Position numbers and translations under genes: made by a program
Source: JBLIOB01 sp047639575
Lineage (GTDB): Bacteria; Bacteroidota; Bacteroidia; Flavobacteriales_D; Parvicellaceae
DNA length: 13,121 bases
Direction of reading: 5' to 3'
Assembly: GCA_047639575.1 (NCBI GenBank)
Contig: JBLIOB010000101.1
Span: 1-13,121 of the forward strand
The notes under the pieces: generated by a model
Databases searched by the model: none
What the model was told of the DNA's origin: nothing
What the model saw: the letters and a program-made list of their open reading frames with translations, nothing else
Part shown: positions 6,294-13,121 of the stretch, piece by piece
Position numbering within the stretch: position 1 is the first letter of the stretch
Layout of the letters: every line of letters starts with the position of its first letter

Positions 6294-7098
6294 TGTGGAG
6301 TTCTTCTCTAATTTTCTTTTTGAGCTCATTTGCCCTGATATTCAGTATTATGCTTTTTATTTTTTCACTTTCTAAACTCAACGGGGACACCGCATCCTTC
6401 AGTTTATAATCCATTATATTTAAAAAGTAAACAAAATCATCTTCTTGAAACGTAATCTTCCTCTTGTTTCGTATGAATGAGGGCTTGTTAATATCTGTTA
6501 AAGGTATCACCTTCAATACATCATCAAAGTAAACCCAATTTTCTTCATTATAATAATAATTAACCGCATGAACTGGTGCGTAACTTAAAAGGGCCTCAAC
6601 GTTTTCTTCTTTTGAAAGCTTATACCATTTCCTAACTTCGTCTAATTTCGGTGCGTCCAGACCAACTTTTAAGTAAAATACTTTTACTATGTAATCCTGA
6701 AGTTTAAAATTTTCTTGATTTTTCAGATAATATTCTTGAATTTCCTCGCCCGAAACTACCGTATCCAGTTTCTTCTTAATTAGTTCCTTTTCGTAAGCGT
6801 ATATTATTAAAGACTTTTCATAATCCTTTAATTGCTTTTCAACATTTAAAGCCTCTTCTGGCAGTTCCTGTTTAGCTTTTTGAATAATTGCTTCTTCCTT
6901 TGTCCACTTTTCTACAAATTGAATAACAAAAGATGCACTGTCTTCTTTTGACATACCGATTGGAACTTCCTCTATTAGTTCATCTAGGTATAAAAACTTT
7001 TCACCGACTTGAGCAAGCTTAGTTCTTCCAGCATTCGGATCTAGATCACCACAACCAAATAGAATAAAAACCAGAAATATATAAGAAATCCCTTTCAA
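6256..7098 (-). CDS. SurA-N-like lipoprotein without a visible isomerase domain
   Basis: The 280-residue product begins MKGISYIFLVFILFGC, an 11-residue hydrophobic core plus lipobox L-F-G-C (Cys16), so it is predicted to be lipid-anchored. The rest is charged and helical, resembling the N-terminal chaperone half of SurA/PpiD proteins (KFLYLDELIEEVP, VSGEEIQEYYLKNQENFKL). The parvulin hallmarks (H-I-L near the start, G-x-L-G-x-F, F-G-x-H) are absent. The start codon is TTG, directly after the TAG of the upstream isomerase gene and in the same reading frame. The next ATG is at codon 49, after the lipoprotein signal, so TTG is the only start that keeps it. The 3' end overlaps surA. It is probably a co-chaperone of its neighbours; that role is inferred. 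Confidence 0.8.
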   Translation of the reverse strand: MKGISYIFLVFILFGCGDLDPNAGRTKLAQVGEKFLYLDELIEEVPIGMSKEDSASFVIQFVEKWTKEEAIIQKAKQELPEEALNVEKQLKDYEKSLIIYAYEKELIKKKLDTVVSGEEIQEYYLKNQENFKLQDYIVKVFYLKVGLDAPKLDEVRKWYKLSKEENVEALLSYAPVHAVNYYYNEENWVYFDDVLKVIPLTDINKPSFIRNKRKITFQEDDFVYFLNIMDYKLKDAVSPLSLESEKIKSIILNIRANELKKKIREELHNEAKRSQSIKTF

Positions 7099-9033
7099 CT
7101 AGTGAATCGTATAAAGCACGTCTTTATTCACTTTGACCGGATACTTACCTTTTAACTCAGTTATCCATTCTTTTTCAAGGTGATCCTGATAAGCAGCAGT
7201 AATTATTCCTTTTGCTTCTTTCAGTTTTTTAGGACCAGATTCGATTACATTATTTACAAACACGACAACTTGCTGTCCGTTATAATCGAAAGGACCATTA
7301 ACGCCTTTCACCAAATGATCTGTATAATCTAAAGACGCGATTTCTTCTGTTCGAGATCTCACATTAACATTTAAGGGAGAATCACGATTCACCAATTTGA
7401 TAATTGTGTCTTGACTTTCTCCCATTTTAAGCATCGTTTGAACTTGCGCTGCAATTTTATCATCAATGCAAAAATAGAAAACACCTTCTGCTCTTTCTTT
7501 CCAAACAAAATCTCCAGAATGATCATTATAATATGATTTAAGCCCAGCGGTATCCTTAACCGCTTTTCCCCAAACTTTTTGATCCGTCAATTCGAATAAC
7601 AAGATCCCGTCTCGGTATTCCTTCATTAACATTTTATACTTGATGTACTTTGATTCTAACTGAGACTTCTCAAAATCGATCATCGATTGCGCAGTCCATA
7701 CTTTAAATCGATTGGAAAGCGCCTCTTTCAATTCGACAGCTTTAGACCTTTGCTGCCCATCTTCAAGGTACTTACCAAAATCGGCAATTGTAAACTCAGT
7801 TTTGTTATATGAAAACAACCATTTAGAATCACCGGTCATTTCTTGATACTTATATTTACCTTGAAGAAAGGTTGAATCTAAACGCTCACTGAAAACGTCT
7901 AAGGCTTTTTGATTTTCCTTAAACTTATATTCTTTTTTCAACTTAGCGATAAACGAAGCTTTCGTTTTTGCATTTCTCGCATCTTTAGCAATTTTCGATT
8001 TAATCTCTCCCTTTACGTCTCCATAAGAACCAACCTCTTTAACTTCTAATCGCTGGATAATGTGCCAGCCAAATCTTGTTTTAACCGGGGCTCCATAATC
8101 ACCATCATTCTCAAGAGAAAATAAAACTTCATCAAACGCAGGAATTAAATCTCCTGCTCCAAACCATTTCAACTTCCCCTCAATCGCTGCTGAGTTTCGA
8201 TCTTCGGAAAATTGCTTAGCTAGCTGCCCGAATTCCTTACCATTTTTTAGCATCGTGTAAATTTCCTGTGCTTTCTTTTCTGATTCGTCTTCTTTCGAAT
8301 GAGCGTCATTATCGTCTAATCGTATTAAGATGTGCGCAGCTAATCTCGTACCTCTTGCTTTTCTTTTATCATGAACTTTTAAAAAGTGATAGCCAAAACG
8401 AGTTCGAATAACATTCGACAGTTTTCCAGCTTCGGTATCAAACGCTGCCTTTTCGAATGGGTACACCATTTTGAATGCAGTAAAATACCCTAAAGAACCA
8501 GAATTTTCCTTTGCGGAAGGATCTTCTGAGTATTGTTTTGCGATAGTTGCAAAATCATCCCCGGATTCGATTTTCTTTCTTGCTTCCATCAATTTAGTAT
8601 ATGCTTTCAAAGTATCTTCAGGGGTTGCATTTGCATCCACCTTTATAAGAATATGACTCGCATTTACTTCATATTGCATGTGTTCATATGCCTCTTTCAT
8701 CAGCATTTCATTCATGCTTTGATCTACCAAGTACGGTTGAGCCAATTGTTCACGATATTGGGCCAACTCTTTTATGAATTTCTCATCATCTTGAAGGCCC
8801 AGTTCTTCAGCTGCCGTCACTTTAAGTTTGAAATTGGTAAACAACTCTAGATATTCATCAATATCCTCCTTAGTGATATCTTCATCTTTATTATTCTTTT
8901 TAAAGATATGTTCAAACTCTGATTTGGTAACATCAACCCCGTTAACGGTCATTACCACTGGGTCCTTTTGAGCAACTGATAACGTAGTAAATAAAACCAC
9001 TGCTAAACCTAAAATATACTTTTTACAATTCAT
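7099..9033 (-). CDS. Periplasmic double-parvulin peptidyl-prolyl cis-trans isomerase (PpiD/SurA-like)
   Basis: The 644-residue protein starts with a signal peptide cleaved after about residue 21 (LSVA before QKDP). An N-terminal chaperone-type region (about 22-120: VMTVNGVDVTKSEFEHIFKK) leads to two intact parvulin domains. The first spans about 121-221 (ASHILIKVD, GSLGYFTAFKMVYPFEKAAF, RFGYHFLKV). The second spans about 230-330 (AAHILIRLD, GKLKWFGAGDLIPAFDEVLF, RFGWHIIQRL). The remaining 300 residues have no domain I recognise, and I see no later membrane segment. It should isomerise prolyl bonds and hold envelope proteins during export. It is first of three adjacent folding-factor genes. 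The next gene begins at the base after its TAG. guaB ends 79 nt upstream, and that gap holds a small hairpin (9049-9069) but no exact promoter box. Confidence 0.92.
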   Translation of the reverse strand: MNCKKYILGLAVVLFTTLSVAQKDPVVMTVNGVDVTKSEFEHIFKKNNKDEDITKEDIDEYLELFTNFKLKVTAAEELGLQDDEKFIKELAQYREQLAQPYLVDQSMNEMLMKEAYEHMQYEVNASHILIKVDANATPEDTLKAYTKLMEARKKIESGDDFATIAKQYSEDPSAKENSGSLGYFTAFKMVYPFEKAAFDTEAGKLSNVIRTRFGYHFLKVHDKRKARGTRLAAHILIRLDDNDAHSKEDESEKKAQEIYTMLKNGKEFGQLAKQFSEDRNSAAIEGKLKWFGAGDLIPAFDEVLFSLENDGDYGAPVKTRFGWHIIQRLEVKEVGSYGDVKGEIKSKIAKDARNAKTKASFIAKLKKEYKFKENQKALDVFSERLDSTFLQGKYKYQEMTGDSKWLFSYNKTEFTIADFGKYLEDGQQRSKAVELKEALSNRFKVWTAQSMIDFEKSQLESKYIKYKMLMKEYRDGILLFELTDQKVWGKAVKDTAGLKSYYNDHSGDFVWKERAEGVFYFCIDDKIAAQVQTMLKMGESQDTIIKLVNRDSPLNVNVRSRTEEIASLDYTDHLVKGVNGPFDYNGQQVVVFVNNVIESGPKKLKEAKGIITAAYQDHLEKEWITELKGKYPVKVNKDVLYTIH

Positions 9034-9048
9034 GTCTTATATTTTTTC

Positions 9049-9069
9049 AAGGCGATTTAGAGATCGCTT
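9049..9069. repeat. Small hairpin in the leader of the double-parvulin gene
   Basis: AAGGCGAT (9049-9056) pairs with ATCGCTT (9063-9069) with one bulged base and a 6-nt loop, in the 79-nt gap between guaB and the isomerase gene. On the minus strand it is followed by an A-run, not a T-run, so it is not a normal terminator for guaB. It may be a weak attenuator or processing site. Confidence 0.25.
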
Positions 9070-9112
9070 TGCTAATTCATTTCTTTATTTCAACAACTTA
9101 ATTACCAACGGC

Positions 9113-10585
9113 CTACTTAATGCTATAATTTGGTGCTTCTCGGGTAATACTAACGTCATGCGGGTGACTTTCTTTTACACCTGCATTTGTAATTTTTATA
9201 AACTTAGCATTCTGTAATGCTGTAATATCCTTAGCTCCGCAATACCCCATCCCAGCTCTTAAGCCTCCAATGAACTGATACATTACTTCACTTAATTTGC
9301 CTTTAAACGGCACTCGCCCTGATATTCCTTCAGGAACTAATTTTTTAATATCATCTTCCATATCTTGGAAGTATCGGTCTTTAGATCCTTTTTGCATCGC
9401 CTCGATCGAACCCATTCCTCGATACGATTTGAACTTTCTACCTTCGTAGATTATCGTTTCTCCAGGAGATTCTTCAGTTCCAGCGAACATAGAGCCCATC
9501 ATCACCGTACTAGCTCCACCCACAAAAGCTTTAACAATATCACCCGTGTACCTGATTCCACCGTCAGCAATCAACGGTACACCCGTACCTTTCAACCCTT
9601 CATATACGTCCATCACTGCAGTTAACTGAGGCACGCCCACACCAGCAATAACTCTAGTAGTACAAATTGACCCGGGCCCAATTCCTACTTTAACAGCGTC
9701 TGCCCCTGCATCAGCTAATGCCTTTGCTGCCGCTGCAGTAGCAACATTTCCAACGATCACATCCAAATCTGGAAACTGTAATTTCACCTTTTTAAGCGTA
9801 TCAACAACTCCTTTTGAATGTCCATGGGCAGTATCTATAACAACTGCATCAACATTTGCTTTAACTAAAGCTGTAACTCTTTCAATAGTATCATTCGTAA
9901 CTCCTACCGCTGCAGCAACTCGTAATCTACCATACGCATCCTTACAAGAGTTTGGATGCTCTTTAAGCTTGATTATATCTCTAAAAGTGATTAAACCAAT
10001 TAACACATTAGCATCGTCAACTACCGGTAGTTTCTCAATTTTGTGCTTTTGAAGAACTTGTTCTGCCTCCACTAAATTAGATGACTCTTTCGCTGTAATA
10101 ATATTTTCAGAAGTCATTACTTCTTCAATAGGTCTGGAAAAGTCCTTTTCAAATCTTAGATCTCGATTCGTAACAATCCCTTCTAACTGGCCCTCTGCCC
10201 CTACTACTGGTATTCCACCAATTTTATGCTCAGCCATAAGAGCTAAAGCATCACTTACGTTTGCATCCCTACTTAATGTTACAGGATCAAGGATCATTCC
10301 ACTTTCTGATCTTTTAACTTTTCTAACCTCTTTTGCTTGTGCTTCAATGGACATATTTTTATGTATCACTCCGATACCGCCTTGTTGTGCAATAGCAATT
10401 GCTAAAGCACTTTCGGTAACCGTATCCATTGCCGCAGATACAATAGGAGTATTAAGAACAATGTTCCTTGAAAAATGGGATTTTAAACTAACGTCTCTCG
10501 GAAGAATTTCTGAATAATCAGGAACTAAAAGGACGTCATCGTAAGTTAAACCTTCACCTACGAATTTTGAATTAGAGTTAGACAT
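9113..10585 (-). CDS. guaB: Inosine-5'-monophosphate dehydrogenase
   Basis: From the ATG at 10585 the protein is 490 aa, the usual length. It oxidises IMP to XMP with NAD+, the committed step of GMP synthesis, in the cytoplasm. Visible features (490-aa numbering): start of the barrel LTYDDVLLVPDYSEILPRDV near residue 13; two CBS domains at about 100-215 (IPVVGAEGQLEGIVTNRD and LPVVDDANVLIGLITFRD); the catalytic loop G-P-G-S-I-C-T-T with Cys308; the phosphate-binding DGG at about 341-343; and the flap YRGMGS plus the Arg-Tyr pair at about 404-405. An in-frame TTG at 10615 would add 10 residues, but the family N terminus, the ATG and the -7 box at 10627-10634 all favour 10585. The gene is followed after 79 nt by the folding-factor cluster. 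Confidence 0.97.
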   Translation of the reverse strand: MSNSNSKFVGEGLTYDDVLLVPDYSEILPRDVSLKSHFSRNIVLNTPIVSAAMDTVTESALAIAIAQQGGIGVIHKNMSIEAQAKEVRKVKRSESGMILDPVTLSRDANVSDALALMAEHKIGGIPVVGAEGQLEGIVTNRDLRFEKDFSRPIEEVMTSENIITAKESSNLVEAEQVLQKHKIEKLPVVDDANVLIGLITFRDIIKLKEHPNSCKDAYGRLRVAAAVGVTNDTIERVTALVKANVDAVVIDTAHGHSKGVVDTLKKVKLQFPDLDVIVGNVATAAAAKALADAGADAVKVGIGPGSICTTRVIAGVGVPQLTAVMDVYEGLKGTGVPLIADGGIRYTGDIVKAFVGGASTVMMGSMFAGTEESPGETIIYEGRKFKSYRGMGSIEAMQKGSKDRYFQDMEDDIKKLVPEGISGRVPFKGKLSEVMYQFIGGLRAGMGYCGAKDITALQNAKFIKITNAGVKESHPHDVSITREAPNYSIK

Positions 10586-10626
10586 AGTAAGAATAGAATT
10601 TATTGTAGTTGCCAATTAAATTCGTG

Positions 10627-10634
10627 CAAAGGTA
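10627..10634 (-). promoter_or_regulatory. guaB: -7 promoter box of guaB
   Basis: The minus strand reads TACCTTTG, an exact TAnnTTTG match. A near -33 element, TTC instead of TTG, lies 17 nt upstream. Transcription should start near 10620, giving a leader of about 35 nt to the ATG at 10585. The alternative TTG start at 10615 would leave almost no leader. Just upstream, 10652-10658 and 10700-10706 form a 7-bp inverted pair (GAAGGTT/AACCTTC) after the secreted-protein gene, too weak to call a terminator. Confidence 0.6.
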
Positions 10635-10719
10635 AAAATTTAAGGGGATTTGAAGGTTAATTTTAACGTTTATTACCACTCATCTTAAGTCATTAACCAA
10701 ACCTTCCACAACCCGCTTT

Positions 10720-13121
10720 TCATTGACCATGTAGAAGCGTCACATGTCCTTTTTGAACTCTTGTAGATCCATTTCCATCACGATAAGTTAAAACGTACAC
10801 ATAAACATCTTCTCTGCATCGTCCACCAGAATGATTTCCATCCCATTCGCCATTTACATCATCCGTCTGAAAAACTAACTTATTCCAACGGTTATAAATG
10901 CTGAAATCGTACTCACTCAATTCTATAAAACTTGTTATCGGTTTAAAAGTAGGGTTAGCTCCTCCAATCATAAACGCATTAGGTATAAAAATCAAAGGTA
11001 CCTCAACAGCGCAGCCTATATTGGACTTAGCAAGTTCATTGATACCATAAGAGTTGACATTTTCTACTGCTTCTACATAATAGCAAAACTCTCCGTTTGA
11101 AGTGGAACCTACAAAACTCTCTACATTATCTTTGTAAAACCTTGGCCCTATACCCACAAATGCAATTGGTGCTGGATTAAATATATTGTTCACTCCTCTG
11201 TACACATTATAACCAAGGATAGCTCCGTCATATCCCTCATAGCCCGACCACTGCACAAGATTTATCAAACTAGATTGGTTGGGGGTTACAGTTAAAAGTA
11301 TTGTCTTAGATTCTTGCGTACTCAGAATGGGCCTATCGCAACTATCAATTGCAGTTAACTTATAATAGTAGGCCTGATCTCTGGTAATAGCGGTATTATC
11401 ATAATAATATTCGGGAGCTCCTCCTATTGGAGCAAATGACCCAATCAAATCCCACGGACCTCCAGGATTATCTGATCGCTCCACTTCCAATGCATTCAAA
11501 TTTGCACTTGGGTCTACTAATACTCTAAGCTCCACCTGATTTTGAACCTCAACAGAGGCGGCTTGAGTATATAAATAAGCAGGCGATGATGGTTGAATTA
11601 CGGTGAGGCATCGTTTATTAGATAAAGCTTCCTTACCGAGTATACTAATAGCTTTAATGATATAACAATAATTATCGTTTGTTGTCAATCCTTCATGAGA
11701 GTAAGTCAGCACTCCAGACGGCAACGAACTTAATAAAGACGGTGCAGTCCCATTAACTGACACATAGAGTTCGTATGAAAGAACGTTATCGCTCCAGTTA
11801 ATATAATCGTTCCAATTTAAATCAATTGATCTTTCACAGATATCCAATGTAGCCTGTAAATAAATGGAGTTATGTTCCGTTCCAATTGGGGATGTGTTTG
11901 GCGAAGCAGGTATGCCACTAACACAACTGTCAAAAGCTGCGACTCCATATACTTCTGAACCACTCCCAGCATTAGAGAGTAAATTATAATAGGAATTATT
12001 GAAATACCCATATATCGTATCAACGATAAACCAATTACCAAATGCATCCTGCTGAAATATTATATGGCCGTATGTATCTTCTTGGCTATTAGGTGACCAA
12101 GTGATTAACGCCTGATTGGTAATTGTATCAACTGAAACAGTTTGAATTACCGGGGGATCAGGGGGGATTTGATCTTGAAAAATACCTCCATCAAAAGATG
12201 ATTTACTAAAGCACGGAATATCATCTTTACCCTGAATCATATACGTTACCGTATCGTTACAAAATGAAATAGTGTCTACGTAAATATTTGGTCCGGATAC
12301 AAGAATAGAATCTATCATAGTCCATGTTCCAATTGGATATTCCTGAAAAATATAATAATACAAGCCCATTGAAGGGAGAACCGGACTAGCCAAATCATTC
12401 CATGTTAAGATAGCTGTACCATTTCCTGGATTGGACACTCCTAATAATATGGTACTCAATGTATCAAGAGGTAAGGCTTCGCTTGGCGAGCAACCCGAAA
12501 CAGTTCGAACCACATAGCTTCTAATCCCGTTCTGTGCATCAGCAGCCGCATGAGAAAATGTACCAATCGCAATATTAGCTTCAACTCCTTCCAGTACGTA
12601 ACCACCTCCGCTGCTTGAATAAATACGATATTCAACGAACGAACTGGTTAAATCTATTATCGGTTCCCAAGTTAAGTTCACACTTCCATCTGGTTGAACA
12701 TCCGCACAGCGCAATTCAGGAGAATCTAAATCGGGCTGCATCAAAACAGTGATTTTAACAGTAGCGGTGGAATATTTAGGAATTGGACAGACGTCATCTT
12801 GTACTTTAAAATGAAAATCATATGTGGTGCGATTGGAGCAGGATGGATCCGTTACGTGAACACAATCGGTTTGCCAAGAAAAACTTTCATTTACTCCTTG
12901 AGACCCGGAAACGGGTAAACTTGAACTCATAATTGCACAGGGAGGGTTTCCACATCCTGAGTTTGCGTCAGTATAGTTAGCGCCAAATTGACTGCCAATT
13001 GCTGTTAATGTGTTCTGTTGTGGGGTAACCCCATCTTGCAATAATTCAAAATCTGAAGCAACTACATTGAAATTTACTACCTGACCAGCATAAACAGTGT
13101 CATAAAAAACAAATGGCCCTG
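10720..13121 (-). CDS. Large secreted FN3-repeat protein with T9SS type B sorting domain (partial, N terminus outside window)
   Basis: The frame is open to the right edge, giving 799 visible residues of a longer protein. The first TTG (13041) is not a credible start, because 26 more in-frame codons precede it. The visible part starts with a Cys-rich beta domain resembling those next to HYR/PKD modules (about 1-125). About six FN3-like beta modules follow at ~85-95 residue spacing, each with a V-x-L-T/N-W strand and a Y-x-Y/I strand (LTWEPI, ILTWND, LITWSP, DLNWND and so on). The last ~90 residues match the gliding-motility-associated C-terminal (CHU_C) type IX sorting domain: IFIPNAF, YDFSIYNRWNKLVFQT, EWDGNHSGG, VYVYVLTYRDGNG, KGHVTLL. 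The protein is expected to cross the outer membrane by T9SS and stay at the surface or be released. The usual NGDG-x-N-D after PNAF is replaced by IGGANPT. Confidence 0.9.
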   Translation of the reverse strand, partial: GPFVFYDTVYAGQVVNFNVVASDFELLQDGVTPQQNTLTAIGSQFGANYTDANSGCGNPPCAIMSSSLPVSGSQGVNESFSWQTDCVHVTDPSCSNRTTYDFHFKVQDDVCPIPKYSTATVKITVLMQPDLDSPELRCADVQPDGSVNLTWEPIIDLTSSFVEYRIYSSSGGGYVLEGVEANIAIGTFSHAAADAQNGIRSYVVRTVSGCSPSEALPLDTLSTILLGVSNPGNGTAILTWNDLASPVLPSMGLYYYIFQEYPIGTWTMIDSILVSGPNIYVDTISFCNDTVTYMIQGKDDIPCFSKSSFDGGIFQDQIPPDPPVIQTVSVDTITNQALITWSPNSQEDTYGHIIFQQDAFGNWFIVDTIYGYFNNSYYNLLSNAGSGSEVYGVAAFDSCVSGIPASPNTSPIGTEHNSIYLQATLDICERSIDLNWNDYINWSDNVLSYELYVSVNGTAPSLLSSLPSGVLTYSHEGLTTNDNYCYIIKAISILGKEALSNKRCLTVIQPSSPAYLYTQAASVEVQNQVELRVLVDPSANLNALEVERSDNPGGPWDLIGSFAPIGGAPEYYYDNTAITRDQAYYYKLTAIDSCDRPILSTQESKTILLTVTPNQSSLINLVQWSGYEGYDGAILGYNVYRGVNNIFNPAPIAFVGIGPRFYKDNVESFVGSTSNGEFCYYVEAVENVNSYGINELAKSNIGCAVEVPLIFIPNAFMIGGANPTFKPITSFIELSEYDFSIYNRWNKLVFQTDDVNGEWDGNHSGGRCREDVYVYVLTYRDGNGSTRVQKGHVTLLHGQ

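Noticed and set aside
9098..10620. Imperfect 12-bp inverted match between the guaB leader (10609-10620) and the sequence just after its stop (9098-9109)
   Set aside because: It resembles the recA arrangement, but only 10 of 12 bases match and the segments are AT-rich. A rough estimate gives a chance of order 0.1-0.2 for such a match, so I do not count it.
10652..10706. GAAGGTT/AACCTTC inverted pair as a terminator after the secreted-protein gene
   Set aside because: The arms are only 7 bp with a ~41-nt loop, and the following T-run is short and displaced.
11817..12047. 76-aa minus-strand frame inside the secreted-protein gene
   Set aside because: It is a shifted frame within a continuous FN3-repeat coding region, with no independent support.
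13039..13041. Start of the secreted protein at TTG 13041
   Set aside because: The frame stays open for 26 further codons to the window edge, there is no signal peptide, and multi-domain T9SS proteins are much longer.

Overview
The window looks like low-GC chromosomal DNA from a member of the Bacteroidota, most likely Flavobacteriales. This rests on a type B type IX secretion (T9SS) C-terminal sorting domain, lipoproteins with Bacteroidota-style lipoboxes, several leaders without a convincing Shine-Dalgarno sequence, and two exact TAnnTTTG (-7) promoter boxes. All intact genes are on the minus strand except a small pterin dehydratase. I see no tRNA, rRNA, CRISPR array, insertion sequence or phage gene, and no gene-free stretch longer than 300 bases.

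Layout from left to right. 1-123 has no recognisable gene and carries one outward-facing -7-like box. 124-564 (+) is the 3' part of an outer-membrane beta-barrel gene that has lost its start. 548-1612 (-) is a TPR lipoprotein with its own promoter. 1613-1873 holds that promoter, a strong intrinsic terminator and a highly structured recA 3' UTR. 1874-2872 (-) is recA and 2940-3392 (-) is bcp; the two lie head to tail and are probably cotranscribed. 3393-3602 is a divergent intergenic region with an inverted repeat and a short direct repeat. 3603-3842 (+) is a pterin-4a-carbinolamine dehydratase, tail to tail with the MoxR gene.

The minus-strand block 10585 to 3845 runs guaB, a 644-aa double-parvulin isomerase, a SurA-N-like lipoprotein, SurA and moxR. 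Spacing inside the isomerase trio is zero or negative, so those three are almost certainly one translationally linked cluster for envelope and outer-membrane protein folding. guaB has its own promoter. The right end, 10720-13121 (-), is the C-terminal ~800 residues of a large secreted adhesin-like protein with FN3-like modules and a T9SS sorting domain. Such a protein is exported across the envelope that the chaperones serve.

The gene content is ordinary housekeeping, and I do not see a new multi-gene defence or mobile system. The most unusual signal is at recA. A perfect 15-bp inverted repeat flanks the gene: one copy begins at the base after the stop codon, and the other lies 9-23 nt before the start codon. 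In the mRNA the two UTR segments are exactly complementary. The same 3' UTR also carries competing hairpins and a terminator. This could be an autoregulatory 5'-3' UTR interaction, a 3'-UTR-derived small RNA, or an invertible segment.
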